A stretch of 64,000 nt of DNA from Siphonodentalium dalli (GCA_032622095.1 CP136069.1:18119326-18183325); one strand, 5' to 3'; counted from the first letter of the stretch, positions 22,901 to 35,818 are shown. A program made the numbers and translations. The notes: generated by a model not told the origin, from the letters alone.

Positions 22901-24279
22901 ATATACTGTATAGTAAACACTTTACTTTAAGTGCTTTGTCACCACACGCACCAGCACACATGGTCTCGCTTACACGGTGTGAAATACGTGGGTTGAAATG
23001 ACAAAGATAGATTAAGCACATTCTCCAAGCCCGAGTAACAATTAATCAAATCAGATTTCCGTGTCGCAATGCCTCGGTGTTGATCGTGACTTTTAACGAA
23101 AGCGATTTTTGCTCACACGAACGAATACCGTTTTATTTTTGTGTGCATTTCTATATCAACCCGTTTACACTAGTATGCGTGTAGAACTCTATACAGATCT
23201 ATAGCAATGTAAACGACCCCTCAACCTTCGATTTGATGGAATATGGATACAAAGTTCAAGTTCAAAAGCTGTATTTATAAATTCAGGAAATTTACTTAAT
23301 TGTAAAATAATATTATACACACAAACATAACAAGAATAAAACACAACCTATCTGAAACATTCATTTATTAGTTCAGACATGATACTAGCAAATCGTATTA
23401 AAAAATATGATTGCTAACAACATTTCTGACGACTGCTAGCCCTGACTGGAGAGTGAGAGAAAATTTATTGACAACAAAACATGCACAAATAATAATGAAG
23501 ATAATAAAGTTCATACAGATTAAAAGAAAATACAACAAAATCTATGCTAATCCATCTGGGATAACTATCCACCAGATGGGCTGAGTGCTCCTTGCCTGGG
23601 GAGGGCATATCCAATAATTGGCTGTCTTACTGCCCACTCCAATTGGTCATTAAAATAACACTCTGATCTGCCTGGAAGCTGCGTGGACGTTGGTATATTA
23701 TAAAATATACAATTTTGTGTATAGGATCATTTAGAAATGAATTCGAAATCAAGGGAGCATACGGATGAGTGACCACGCGAGTTTAATTTATATATTTATA
23801 TCGATTGGTCATATCACGCAAAACTCTGTATGTAATACTTGTATTTACAATCATTAATTAGAAAAGCCTCGGTTATAAAATTAGGTGAATAACTCGCAAG
23901 GTTTCATTGGATGAGATCCAGTCAGAAAGTCATACATTAGCTGGAGCAATGTACGACGGGAAATGTCATTGGTGTAGTTGAATAATATGGCACGAGAGTC
24001 ATAAACATTTATATAATACATGTATATATACATAATAGAAGGGATAGTATTATGGGCATTCCGGGCAATATGGATTTGTACACGTTACTTCAGTGGGATA
24101 GGAACTAATACATTCACTAAAGAACCTTCTCCTGAATATCTTCCGAAAGGGCTCTTCTCGAAGCTTTTTGTTTAAGTCATTCCATATGGCAGGAAATTTA
24201 AAAGTTGGAAAGGAGTCAAGCGATTTGATTCGTGATTTGGCGAATTTGACTGGATAAAAAGACGTATATGTGTAGTTAT

Positions 24280-24314
<35 letters not shown>

Positions 24315-24367
24315 TGCAGTTATGTTTATATATATATATATGTTACAGAGATAACCTGAATGTTCAT
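22901..24367. other. No gene seen; flank of the Penelope-like element
   Basis: No reading frame was recognised. A (TA)n microsatellite lies at about 24283-24340, directly before the Penelope-like coding region. The 5' end of the retroelement is not resolved. Confidence 0.45.
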
Positions 24368-26632
24368 ATGACACGAAAGAAGAACAAACTCAACAATCTA
24401 CTCGACATGCATTCTAAGGACAAACGTGATTCATCTCATCGTCAATCCAACATAATTAATTTATCTGACTATGAACTTAATGCTTCTGAAGAATCTGTAC
24501 TAGAACGCGGACTATCGTTTTGCCCGACTGTCAAATTGGACAAGGTCCAAACTTGCGCGGACTTGGAGGAATATTTCCGAAGACTTCGTTTGAGAGAATA
24601 CTTCCATGGCCGCGATGAGCCTGAGGTTTGCTGATCTTATAATCAACAGAAACGGTCAAAGTGGACCCCTCCTACCGGACGTAATGTTAAGATAGAAACT
24701 TACATCGATCTTTTTCGGAACAGAGTTAAACGCGACATTCTGTCGAAGAACAAAAAACTACTGTACAATTTAAAACCATCAGAGCGGCGTGCTATTTCCA
24801 CCCTCCGCGGTAATCCAAACATTGTGATAAAACCTGCGGATAAAGGCGGAGCGACAGTAGTGATAAACAAAACTGATTATGTCAATGAAGCTCAACGTCA
24901 ACTTTCCGGCACAGAGTATTACGAGCTCCTCCAAACCGACCCGACAACCGCCTTCCAGACCGAGCTCGGAGAACTTCTTGATGAGATGTCCAAGGCTGAT
25001 CGAAGTCTGATCACTCCTTTAATACCCAGTGATCCTCGACCAGGAATTCTGTATCTCCTCCCGAAGATCCACAAACATAATGTACCTGGCCGACCTATTG
25101 TATCTGGAATAGGAACTCTATCCGAGAACATGGCCAAACTTGTTGACGATGTATTAAAACCCATCGTTCAGAACACTCCTAGTTTTGTAAAGGATACAAC
25201 AGACTTCCTCAGGAAAATCTCCGATATTGGACCGCTCAACGAGGATACTCTTCTGGTTACATTGGACGTTGTATCCTTATATACGAACATCCCACACGAT
25301 AGCGGATTCAAAGCAGTGGAACGGAGCTTGATCGATTCGGGTGATAATCTAATTTCTAACAGAGCTACTGTTGAACTCTGTTCCTTCATACTAAAACATA
25401 ATTATTTTACGTTTAACAACGAAATGTGGCTCCAGAAAATGGGAACCAGCATGGGATTACCCATAGGACCTCAGTATAGCAACATATTTATGTCCGACCT
25501 GGAGAAGAGATTTCTAGATTCACGTCGTAATAAACCCAAAGCATACTACCGATTCATAGACGACGTATTTATGGTATGGGACCATGGAGTTCAAGAGCTG
25601 GAGGAGTTTCTGCGTGATTTCAACAAGTGCGTGCCTTCAATTCAACTTAAAATGGAGTACTCTGATTTATCTGTAAATTTTCTTGATGTCACCGTCAAGA
25701 GATGTGGAGACACTCTATCTACGACTGTTTACAGAAAACCCACAGACCGATATACATATCTCAACCTCGAAAGTTTCCACCTGGATCATTGTAAACGATC
25801 CGTGATATTTAGTCAAAGTTTGCGATATAATCGGATCAATTCAGATAGTGATGTTCGCGACAACCAACTTTCTCAGCTATCGGCGGCGTTTCGGGGCCTT
25901 GGATACGATAAGAAGGTAATCGACAACCAGATCGACAAGGCACGGTCGAAAGAGCGGAGTGAATTGATTGAGAGTTCCTCAAAAGACGAATCGGATCGTG
26001 TTCCATTGGTAGTAACTTACCATCCGGAATTAAACAAATTGCGTGGTATCGCGGCTGATCTGCAGAATGTGTTGGCTGAAGATGACTATCTCAGTGATGT
26101 GTTCCCAGAGAGGCCAGTTCTTGCCATGCGACAGCCCCCGAACATCCGAAATAAGCTTGTGTCGAGCCGACTCACCGATGACACCGTGAATGGACGTGAC
26201 AGCGGGACATTTCCATGTCATGGGCCTAGGTGTGGCTTGTGCAAACTCATCTCTAATGATGTCATGTATACTAAGGATGGGAAGCGATTCACACCAAAAG
26301 GAAAACATTCGTGTACGTCGGCCGGGGTGATATACTACATGACATGTGTTCGTTGCCCCGACATGCATTATATTGGTGAGACTGGCAATTCTCTAAGCAT
26401 TAGAGTTAATGGTCATCGACAGGATATCAGGAAACATGATGTGGGATTACCATATGCCCGCCACTTCAACTTACCTGACCATTCAGTTAAAGACATTCGT
26501 CTACAGGTATTGTGTGGTGGTCTGCCCGCGCGTGAGGACCGCAGAATCAAAGAGCAACAAATGATAGACGCATTCGGGAGCCTGCATCTGGGCATCAATA
26601 AAGATGCTGACTTTATGGCCAAATGGTTATAA
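24368..26632 (+). pseudogene. Penelope-like element: reverse transcriptase plus GIY-YIG endonuclease, one in-frame stop
   Basis: One frame runs from the ATG at 24368 to the stop at 26630-26632 and is broken only by TGA at 24632-24634. The N-terminal part has 'NLSDYELNASEESVLERGLS'. After the stop come 'VIKPADKGGATVV', 'LYLLPKIHK', 'GRPIVSG', 'TLDVVSLYTNIP', 'GTSMGLPIGP' and the catalytic YRFIDD (aspartates at 25559-25564), all typical of Penelope-like RT. Then comes a Cys-rich linker (CHGPRCGLCK) and a GIY-YIG nuclease at 26327-26600 with IYYMTC, YIGET and the downstream Arg and His. The enzyme would prime reverse transcription from nicked or telomere-like DNA. The element is nearly full length and young-looking. 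The stop may be a point mutation or, less likely, read through. The annotated start is uncertain because the frame continues upstream into the (TA)n tract. Confidence 0.9.
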
Positions 26633-26844
26633 CTTACTAGATAATATATTGCGCGCCATTTTTATATCAGCAGTGATTACGTCACATTACGCGCCATTGC
26701 TATTACGTTGCATCTTGTATTTGTAACCGTGTAACGTTGTATTATTATATTCATTGTGAGTGAACTTGAGAAAGGCGAAAGCCGAAAGCTTGTTCGTATA
26801 TAAATTTCAAAGGTCTTAAAGGTGTTATTTCACAATCCATCATC

Positions 26845-26850
<6 letters not shown>
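26633..26850 (+). other. 3' end of the Penelope-like element with a GGC-GAAA-GCC hairpin
   Basis: At 26765-26795 the sequence cttgagaaaggcgaaagccg followed by 'aaagcttg' forms a short GGC/GCC stem with a GAAA loop between GAGAAA and GAAAGC. This arrangement recalls the stem II/GAAA region of hammerhead ribozymes known from Penelope-like elements. The conserved CUGAUGA box is not complete, so activity is doubtful. Confidence 0.4.

Positions 26851-26925
<75 letters not shown>
26851..26925 (+). repeat. (AT)20 followed by (AG)17 compound microsatellite
   Basis: Read directly: alternating AT from 26851 to 26890, then AG to 26925, at the 3' end of the Penelope-like element. Confidence 0.95.
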
Positions 26926-26928
<3 letters not shown>

Positions 26929-27109
26929 TATTTGGTGATATGTACCCGCAACCACCGCGACCCGTTACCTACGTCACCCATATACGTCACTGTCAGATTT
27001 GAACGTTAATGCGCTTGAAATGGATGCAAATTTCAAATATTTATTCTCCAGACGATATTCTGATGAACTTCACCTCGAAATATTAACAAAATGTCCACAC
27101 AGTTAACCC

Positions 27110-29000
27110 CTTTTGTGCCGCTTCCATTATAATAAGTAACCGCATTCACTGCTACATGCGGGTGTAGAGTACCCGAGTCTCACACAGAAATGCGCACAAT
27201 CGGAAGAAATCAGGTCACCCCTCATGTTCTATATTGCAACAACATAGAAACTCTAACGCAATATAACTGCAATTAAACTGAAACTTTGCCAATAAGGCCA
27301 TCTAAATTTAACCACTTGCGTGCTAATATCGCTATATGCGGCCAAATGGTACCAGATTTTCACACATAAATGGCACAAACTAAAGAACCAGGGCACCTAC
27401 GCCTGGTGTGATAAACAATATACTATTCTATCGTGATCTAACTGCAAATAGACTGCTTTTTACCGTATAGGAGATAACAACTTAACAATTGTTTGTTAAT
27501 AAATAACCGCATTTATCGCTATAATTGTGCACAAATTAAAGCACACGTGGCATCTATTATGCCATAGCGGGATACATAATATACATCACGGTATACATCA
27601 CGATCTAACTGCAAATAGGCTTCCTTTTATTGTAAAAAGACAATAAAACTTAACAATTGTTTATTGTAATAAGTAACAACATTTATAGCTATATGTATAC
27701 GGGAAAAGGATGCCCGCTTCCCACACAAAAATGCGCACAAACTAAAGCAACAGGGCCACCTACCATGACCTATTCTGATACAAAATACAATACCGCTATC
27801 ACGATCTAACTGAAATAGGCTGCCTTTTTCCATATAAGGTCATACAATCTTAACAATTGTTTGTTAATAAGTTACCACATGTAGCGCTATATACGGGAAA
27901 AGTGTACCCGGTTCTCACACATAAATGTGCACAAAGTAAAGCACCCGGGGCACCTATCATGAGCTATTCTGATACGTAATGCATTACTCTATCATGATCT
28001 AACTACAAATAGGCTGCATTAATAAGTAACCACATTTATCGCTATATACGGGAAAAGGGTACCCGATTTTCACACATAAATGCGCACAAAGTAAAGCACC
28101 CGGGCACCTATCACGACCTATTCTGATACGTAATGCCCTACTATATCATAATCTAACTGCATATAGGCTGTCTTTTACTGTTTAAGGCCATAACAACATA
28201 GCAATCGTTTGTTAATAGGTAACCGAAGTTATCGCTATATGAGGGAAAAGGGTGCCCGATTTTCGCACATAAATTTATGCGGACAAACTAAAGCACACTC
28301 GGCACCTATCATGGCCGGTGTGATACACAATATATCACTCTATCGTGAGCTGGCTGCAAATATGGTGCCTTTTAACTGAAAGCCAATTCAAACTTAACAA
28401 TTGTTTATTAATAAGTAGCGGCATTTATCGCTATATGCGGGAAAAGAGTACCCGATTCTCACACATAAATGCGCATAAACTAAACTACCCACGGCACCTA
28501 TCATCACATACAATGCACTAATCGATCACGAACTAACTACAATTAAGTACAAGACCATAACAACTTAACAATTGTTTGTTAATAAGTGACCACATGTATC
28601 GCTATATGCGGGATAAAGGTAATCGATTCTCACACATCAATGCGCACAAACTAAAGCATCCGTGGCACCTATCATTACACATTGTGACATAATATACCAC
28701 TTTGTAACGATATAACTGCAAATGAGCTGCCTTTTACGGTAAAAGGCCGTACAAATTTAACAATTGTCTGTTAGTAAGTAACTACATTTATCGCTATATT
28801 CGGAAAAAGAGTACCCGATTATCACACATAAATGCGCACAAACTAAAGCACCCGAGGCATCTATCATGACATAGTGTGATACATAATATACTACTCTATC
28901 GCCATCTAACTCTAAATAGGCTGCCTTTTATCATAAAAGGCCATAAAAGGCCATACAAAGTTAGCAATTATTTGTTGTAAGAAGTAACCGCATTTATCTA
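27110..29000 (+). repeat. ~185-bp satellite array, about 11 divergent copies
   Basis: The landmark 'aaccgcatttatcgctata' (with variants) recurs at about 27144, 27312, 27507, 27676, 27870, 28026, 28221, 28419, 28588, 28777 and 28986, at intervals of 156-209 bp. Each unit also carries 'cacacataaatgcgcacaaa', 'ggcacctatcatgac', 'atctaactgcaaataggctg' and 'aacaattgtttgttaataag'. No coding potential. Confidence 0.9.
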
Positions 29001-29689
29001 TAAAAAAGAGCATCTGAAAAAGGCTGATAACCGTGTTTATTTTTGGATATAATTTCTCAGTCATCTCACGATAAATACATTTAACAAAAAATGCTCTTTG
29101 GGTTTCAAGATGCTGAGTCCATGTCTGACAAGACAACTGACAGGTAGACTTTCGTAAAAAATAAAATAGTGAATATACTATTTAGCTTTCGTTAATAGAA
29201 GATCATACAACACAATTATTCGTGTCCATATGCGCCCAGTAGTCATGAAAATAATGGCGTTTACGACATCCATGTCGAATCGGTCGATCTAATATTTAGA
29301 ATGCTGTGTCTTAAGATGTGCCGCTACTGGTTTGCCAAACTTGGGCTCATTCGAACATAAGGGTGCATGAAATTTGATAAACGCGCTAACATCGTGACAG
29401 TCAGATAGGGGAATATGTCGCGGACCATAAATTGGGTTTACCGTTTTATAGAGCTATATATATACATATATATAGATTTAAAAAAATAAAGTATTCTGGA
29501 ACGATGAAAATACTGGACACACACATAGAAACATACTGGTATATAAGCTTTTTATCAAAGTCGGAACGCCATTTTGAAATGATAAGAGATCACACATGAC
29601 TATCATTAAACGATGTAGAACGTGGAAAGTTGACGCATAATGTGGTCGCCTATTATAAAGAATACCTAAAACAATCAAGTCATCGATGA

Positions 29690-29690
<1 letters not shown>
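29001..29690. other. No gene seen
   Basis: Spacer between the satellite and the next element. The far end carries (TA)n repeats near 29455-29475 and 29690-29730. Confidence 0.4.
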
Positions 29691-29731
<41 letters not shown>

Positions 29732-29734
29732 TTT

Positions 29735-30565
29735 TGAAGATCTGTCTGTGTGTGTGTCTGTGTGTGGTGTGTGTGTGTGTTCGCGATGAAACTTGGTATG
29801 TGGGGGTATTTTCGGCCGCGGTGTGGCATGGGCCTATCAATTTGTCCGTGCGACGTGACCTTGACCTTGAAATCGGGTCATTTCAAGGTCAAACGCCCGA
29901 ATATCACGGGATTTTGATGAAACTTGGTATGTGGGGCTAACTTCGGCCGAGGAGTGGCATAGGCCTATTGATTTACCAGTGTGACGTGACCTTGACCTTG
30001 AAATCGGGTCATTTCAAGGTCAAACGCCCGAATATCACGGGATTTTGATGAAACTTGGTATGTGGGGGTAACTTCGGCCGAGGAGTGGCATAGGCCTATT
30101 AATTTACCCGTGCGACGTGACCTTGACCTTGGAATCGGGTCATTTCAAGGTCAAATGCCCGAATATCACGGGATTTCGATGAAACTTGGTATGTGGGGGT
30201 ACTTTCGTATGGGGAGTCTCATAAGCATATTCATTTGCCCGTGCGACGTGACATTGACCTTGAAATCTGGTCAATTCAAGGTCAAATCGCCAATATTGAT
30301 GGGATTTCGACGATTTTTTTTACATAGGGTTACTTTTGTCCACTGAGTGTTTTGGAATTGTCAAATAGTGACCCCGACCTGACCTTGACCTTCAAAATGA
30401 TTAATTCAAGGTCAAATCGGGTAAAACCGGACGGATTTCGACGGGCACGTTTGTCGGGTACTTTTGTCCGGGCAGTGTTTTGGACTGGTAAAATCGTGAC
30501 CCCACTTGACCTTCAAAATGGACAATTCAAGGTCAAAGCCCGGACGAAGTCGGGTCACCTTCTAG
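29735..30565 (+). mobile_element. Helitron/Helentron-like minisatellite element (HINE/pearl type)
   Basis: After a (TG)n tract come about six units of a ~131-bp tandem repeat. The marker 'gatgaaacttggtatg' lies at 29785, 29916, 30047 and 30178, exactly 131 bp apart, and more divergent units follow at about 30309 and 30437. The 3' end has a hairpin gcccggacgaagtcgggtc (30538-30556), then six bases later CTAG (30562-30565) followed by T. Hairpin plus CTRR plus T is the classic Helitron 3' end, and central tandem repeats between a microsatellite and such a hairpin match bivalve 'pearl' elements. No Rep/helicase gene is present, so it would be non-autonomous. The 5' end is unresolved. Confidence 0.65.
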
Positions 30566-30599
30566 TATATATATATACATATATATATTCCTAGATTGG

Positions 30600-31385
30600 A
30601 TATTAGGGAGACAGTCCTCTTTTGTTAAAAGATTAAAAACACTTAAGTGGACATTTTACTGTCTACCCAACTTTCTTTCCCTGTGTAATTACCGTCATGG
30701 GTGGACATTTTTCAATTAAATACATAAAATAAAATATATAAGTGACTACTACATTTCACATCAGATTTCAACAACTCCACTTCAATTATAATGGACTTCG
30801 GCAGCAAAATGTTCTTGGATTATAAAACTGAGTGTTGAATTTATTGGAATGTTGTATGATTGTTAAATGTCTGCATTATTCCGACAAACTTTAAAATGTG
30901 TTAGGACGGTCTACTATGTACATACAAAATAGCAGACACTAAGTATTTACATATTTTATTTTGGAGTATATTTTGAAATTGCTTCTAGTATGGACTATTG
31001 GGCCCATCCAAAGTACGATTATGTAATCCGTTTTGAAAACGAACAGAAATCAAAAAGTTTATATGTCTACCTAATGCGGGTTTTATATGGTTGGTCAGCC
31101 AAATCAAAAGTTTGATCAATTTAATTCACAACGAATCGTAGACGAGCCTGTGAATATCATTTATCAACCGAGTTTCATCAAATGTGATATCCCAACATAA
31201 CGAGTTTCAGATCTTGTATAGAACATATAAAACTAGAGCCTTATGCCTTTTTAACAAATCCAAATCATTTGAAGAAGCTGCAAAATGCATACATTTACAC
31301 GATTGGCTGAGACGCTTCACAATCGTATATGCCTGACAGTATTGCGAACTCTGGGATGGCAATGGAAAATATAGTTCCCCCAATT
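30600..31385. other. No gene seen
   Basis: AT-rich spacer without recognised coding or repeat structure. Confidence 0.4.
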
Positions 31386-31560
31386 TGCCGGGTCCGTGAA
31401 GTTGGATCGAAGTTCGAAGTTCGAAATTCGGTGGAGATTCAACCCCTACTTTTTTTCCTCAATTGCATTGTAGTGTTCCAATTCGTGCTCCCCTGTTCGA
31501 ATTTTGGATTAAAAGTGATTTGTTTCACTTTTTCTGAGATACTCAGGGGGGAGGGTAGGA
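31386..31560 (+). repeat. Outer repeat block, related to 33190-33480 and inverse of 39310-39640
   Basis: 'ccgtgaagttggatcgaag', 'attcggtggagattc', 'gtgttccaattcgtgctccc' and 'ctttttctgagatactc' occur in the same order at 33190-33480 and reversed at 39625-39370. Confidence 0.8.
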
Positions 31561-32063
31561 AAAATATTCCAGGCACGTATGATCATTTTAATTTTTTCCG
31601 GCCCCGGGGGACCCACCCACCCAATGTCTTCCGTTTCCGGCCTTTTTTTCCAGGCAATTTTGGACACCCACCCTTTTTTTCCGTTTCAGGAAGTTTTTTC
31701 CGGTCAGTTTTGGACACCCACCCCCCTTAAATTTGAGAAAAAAATTCAATTGAGCAACCAAATAGCTGATTATCCTGCATTATCATAAGTTATTGCGCGA
31801 TATTTGAATAGAACAGTGCATAATGAGATAACTAAACTATTTGAATTTATCATATAAGTGTCATTAATCAAGAAATGTGTCAACATAATCACATTTCTAG
31901 GGATATATAAGCAGAGTGCCAAGGTTTTTATTAACATTCATTTTCATAATATATAGTCACATGATCTAGTCACATAATCACATTTGAGTGTTCTACAGAA
32001 TACATGGTACCGGTAAAACAAATTTCAGATTATTTGATATTTTGATATTTGCTATGTGAAATA
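31561..32063. other. No gene seen
   Basis: Contains a short direct repeat 'ttttggacacccacccc/tttt' (31660-31725). No gene recognised. Confidence 0.4.
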
Positions 32064-32198
32064 CAGTAATGCCCTAATTAATCGACTCCATAACCACAGC
32101 AGAATAATGGGTAATTTAATTTTAATTTCCGACTAAATCCTGAAAAATGACCCATTATTCTGCTGTGGTTATGGAGTCGTTTAATTAGGGCATTACTG
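32064..32198. mobile_element. 135-bp Tc1/mariner-type MITE
   Basis: 49-bp terminal inverted repeats (32064-32112 and 32150-32198) begin CAGTAATGCCCTAATTAA and differ at a single position. The element is flanked by TA on both sides (32062-32063 and 32199-32200), as expected of Tc1/mariner insertions. The interior is only 37 bp. Confidence 0.9.
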
Positions 32199-32200
32199 TA

Positions 32201-33185
32201 TTGCTGGAATCAAATTGTTTATCAAAACATGTGGAAATACAACTGTTCATCCCAGTTTGAAGAATAATGCTAATACCAAACATAACCATGATATACATGC
32301 GTGACTCTTCTTGGGGCATCTCAGAAACCAGAACTGAGGAAACATGTTATAGCGTGTAATGGCAGGCTGGTAGCCACTGCCTGAAGTAATAGGCTTCCTA
32401 ATAATTGGGAATAATATGGATGGATAGCCCAATTTCACCTCTTTTTCGCTCACGATATCAGTGACGATAAAATCTTCGTTACTGTGATTAACATTACAAG
32501 CTGATCCACATTAACATGGAAAACATGAAATTGTTCAAGCTGGCCCGACTGGCCTTCAATTTATTTGTTAAGATTTTATGTTTTACGTTGTCAAAAGTCT
32601 ATTTTATTCCATTATTTATTATATCTTTATTTCCATGTCACATATGGTCAAGTGTGCTTTCATTTTATTGCTTATTTTGAGCTGAGTTCTGCATAGTTAT
32701 TCTTATTTTGTTGTATCAGCAGGTATCAGTAGATGGAATCCTGATTAAATTTTATTTTTCCAATAGCGCAGTGTCTAGTTCTATCAAATTGAATTTGGGT
32801 TATTGTTGGCCATTGTGCAACTGGTCCAACTTCTGATAACTTCTATATGTAGTATAGCATTAGTATTAACTATATATGACCTGTTTCTGTTCAAAACACA
32901 TCAAAATAAGAATCAATAGCAGGAATGGAAAAAAAATTGGGCATATGGAAAAAACTGTTTGTTTGGACCCAAGAGACACCCACCACCCCATCATACGTGC
33001 CTGGAATTTTTTTCCGACCCCCCCCCCCCCCCCTGAGATACTGCTGGAAATTTATCCACCTCGCTGGACTTTCGCCTTCAATATTAAGGTGTCGAAGGGA
33101 AGTGTCATTGTTTATGGCTGGATCGAGCTGAAATTTGGTATGTTTGATACTTCCCATAAGAGAATCCAGCAAATTAACGCTCGGC
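32201..33185. other. No gene seen; poly-C run at 33018-33035
   Basis: No ORF with a recognised family. The homopolymer C run sits inside 'ttccgacccc...ctgagatactgctgg', a divergent piece of the outer repeat block. Confidence 0.45.
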
Positions 33186-33189
33186 TTCT

Positions 33190-35430
33190 CGATCTATAGG
33201 TTTGAATTTCAATCTGAGCGTTCGAAATTCGGTGAAGATTCGGTGGAGATTCGTTCGAAGTTCGAAATTCAGATTGAAATTCTACCCCCACTTTGTTTTG
33301 CCTCAAGTCCATTGTTGTGTTCCAATTCGTGCTCCCCTGTTCGAATTTTGGGTCAAAAGTGGGGGTTTTTTGCCACAAGTTCACTGTGATTTTTTTACTT
33401 TTTCTGAGATACTGCTGAAATTTCGCCACGGCGCTGCATGGACTTTGAAATTTTCAGCTCCACGAATTCCGTTACTAGTTCCCAGTTCCTAGTTCCCAGT
33501 TCTCAAAATATAATAATAATCGTTGCTAAATCGCCTATGTATGCATAACCACAGCAGCTACAGGGCGACCCTATTGGATTTTTCTTGTGCCACCACTAGT
33601 CCATCTAAAAATCTCGAACTAGATCACATAAACTTGTTCAGCTGTTCAAAAATTGGGCGTAAGTCGTGCGTGGGGTAAAAATAGGGCAATTTTCGTTGCT
33701 AAGTTTCCTATGAAAGCAGAAGCCACGGGGTTATCCTTGTGGATTCTTCTTGTGCCACCACTAATCCATCTATAAATCACAAAATGGTTCACATACGTAT
33801 GTCCTGCTGTTCAAAAATTGGGCGTAAGTAGTACATGAGGTCAAAATAATAATGCATGTCATTTTTCGTTGCTAAATCGCCTGCGTAGACATAACCGTAG
33901 CAGCCACGAGGCTATCATTGTGGAATCTTCTTGTGCCGCCACTCGTCCATCTAAAAATTACAAAATAGGTGACATAAACTTGTCCAGCTGTTTAAAAATT
34001 GGACATTTTTCGTAAATCCAGCCAGTTCTCCTGACAACCAACACATTATTTGCTTATAAGGAACAATATTTTAGGTATATAATCTGTTTAGAATCGCCTC
34101 AATTTGAGACCCTATTAGTCATATTATCGACTCACATAGCGGCGATTCTAAGCAGATTATTTGCGGACAATGACAAAAATAAGCCAACTCACGACTTTTC
34201 AGGTGTACGCTCATTAACATGTATTTTCACTGTGACTTGCACCATAACACGAAATGACGACTATGACTCCATTATCTGCTTAATTCAGATTCAAATAATC
34301 ACTTTATGTACCTAATTAATATTTTAGGTCGATTATGTACGTATTTGTGCGAGGATATGTTGCTAAATCGCCAGCGTTTGCACAACCATAGCAGCCACGG
34401 GGCTATCATTTTGGATACTGCTTGTAGCCCAATTAGTCCATCTATAAATCACAAACTGGATTACATACGCCTGTCTAGCCGTTCAAAAATTGGGCATAAG
34501 TTGTGCGTGGAATCCTAATAATGAAAAAAAGGTCATTTTTCGTTCTGAAATCGCCTTTGTAGGCATAACCATAGCAGCTAAGATGCTAGCCTTGTAGATT
34601 CGTCTTGTGCAACCACTTGTCCATCTAGAAATTACAAATCAAGTAACATGCGCCTGTCCAGTTGTTTAAAGATTTGGCGTAAGTCGTGCGTGGGGTCAAG
34701 ATAATAAAAAAAAGATCATTTTTCGTTGCTAAATCGTCTGCGTAGGCATAACCATAGCAACCACGGAGCTATCCTTGTGGATTCTTCTTGAGCAACCACC
34801 AATCATTCTAAAAATCACAAACTACGTCACATAAACTCGTACAGCTGTTCAAAAATTGGGCGTAAGTCCTGCGTGGGGTAGAATAGGACATTGTCGTTGC
34901 TAAATTCCCTGTGTAAGCATAACCACAGCAGTCACGGAGCTATCCTTGTGGATTCTTCTTGTGCCACCACTAGTTCATCTAGAAATCACAAATCAAGTCA
35001 CACACGCCAGTCTAGCTGTTCACAAATTGGGCGTAAGTCGTGCGTGGGGTAAAAATAGGCCATTTTTCGTTGCTAAATTCCTTATGTATTCATAACCACA
35101 AAAGCCAGGCGGCTATCTTTGTGGATTCTTCTTGTGCCACAATTAGTCCATCTAGAAATCACAAAATAGTTCACATACGCCTGTCCAGCTGTTCAAAAAT
35201 TGGGCGTAAGTCGTTCGTGGGGTCAAAATAATTTTAAAAAGTTATTTTTAGTTTCGTTGCTAAATCGCATGCGTAGGCATAACCATAGCAGCCATGGGGC
35301 TATCCTTGTGGCTTCTTCTTGTGCCACCACTAGTTCATCTAGAAATCGCAAACTGGTTCACATACGCCTGTCCAGCTGTTCAAAAAGTGGGCGTAAGTCG
35401 TACATGGGGTCAAAATAATGAACAAAAGTC
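33190..35430 (+). repeat. Left arm of the giant palindrome: nine ~175-bp units
   Basis: The outer block is at 33190-33520, then units beginning cgttgctaaatcgcc at about 33521, 33693, 33867, 34361, 34541, 34720, 34893, 35067 and 35253. Each unit carries 'cataaccatagcagccac', 'tggattcttcttgtgccacc', 'agtccatctagaaatcac', 'gtccagctgttcaaaaattg' and 'ggcgtaagtcgtgcgtgggg'. At 34000-34360 a different spacer with its own stem ('aatctg..tagaatcgcc' against 'ggcgattctaagcagatt') replaces one or two units. Short repeated reading frames here are artefacts of the tandem unit. Confidence 0.9.
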
Positions 35431-35612
35431 ATTATCATCATCATCATCATCAACATCATTATCATCATCATCATCAACATCATTAGCATCACCATCATCA
35501 TCAACAACATCATCATCATCATCATCGTCACTGTCATCATCCCCTCCATCACCATCATCATCACCACCATCATAATCATCATTATCGCAGTTATCGTTGT
35601 CATCATCATCAC
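35430..35612 (+). repeat. (ATC)n microsatellite
   Basis: Imperfect run of atc/acc/aac triplets, read directly. It lies at the inner edge of the left arm. Open frames here encode only Met- or Ser-rich homopolymers. Confidence 0.9.
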
Positions 35613-35818
35613 CCTGACCATCATTATCATCGCCATTAATGGTATTAACTTTCTATGAACAAGATAGTTATCCGTCGTAATGCTACGCGCTTTGTGTGTG
35701 TTTCGCAAGCTTCCAGTGTTCGACGGCGACGAATTTTTGATTGCCACTAAAATATAGAAATTAAGGCCACTGTCATGGCGATTACAATTTAACCCTTTAC
35801 CCAACAGAACGGCCCTGT

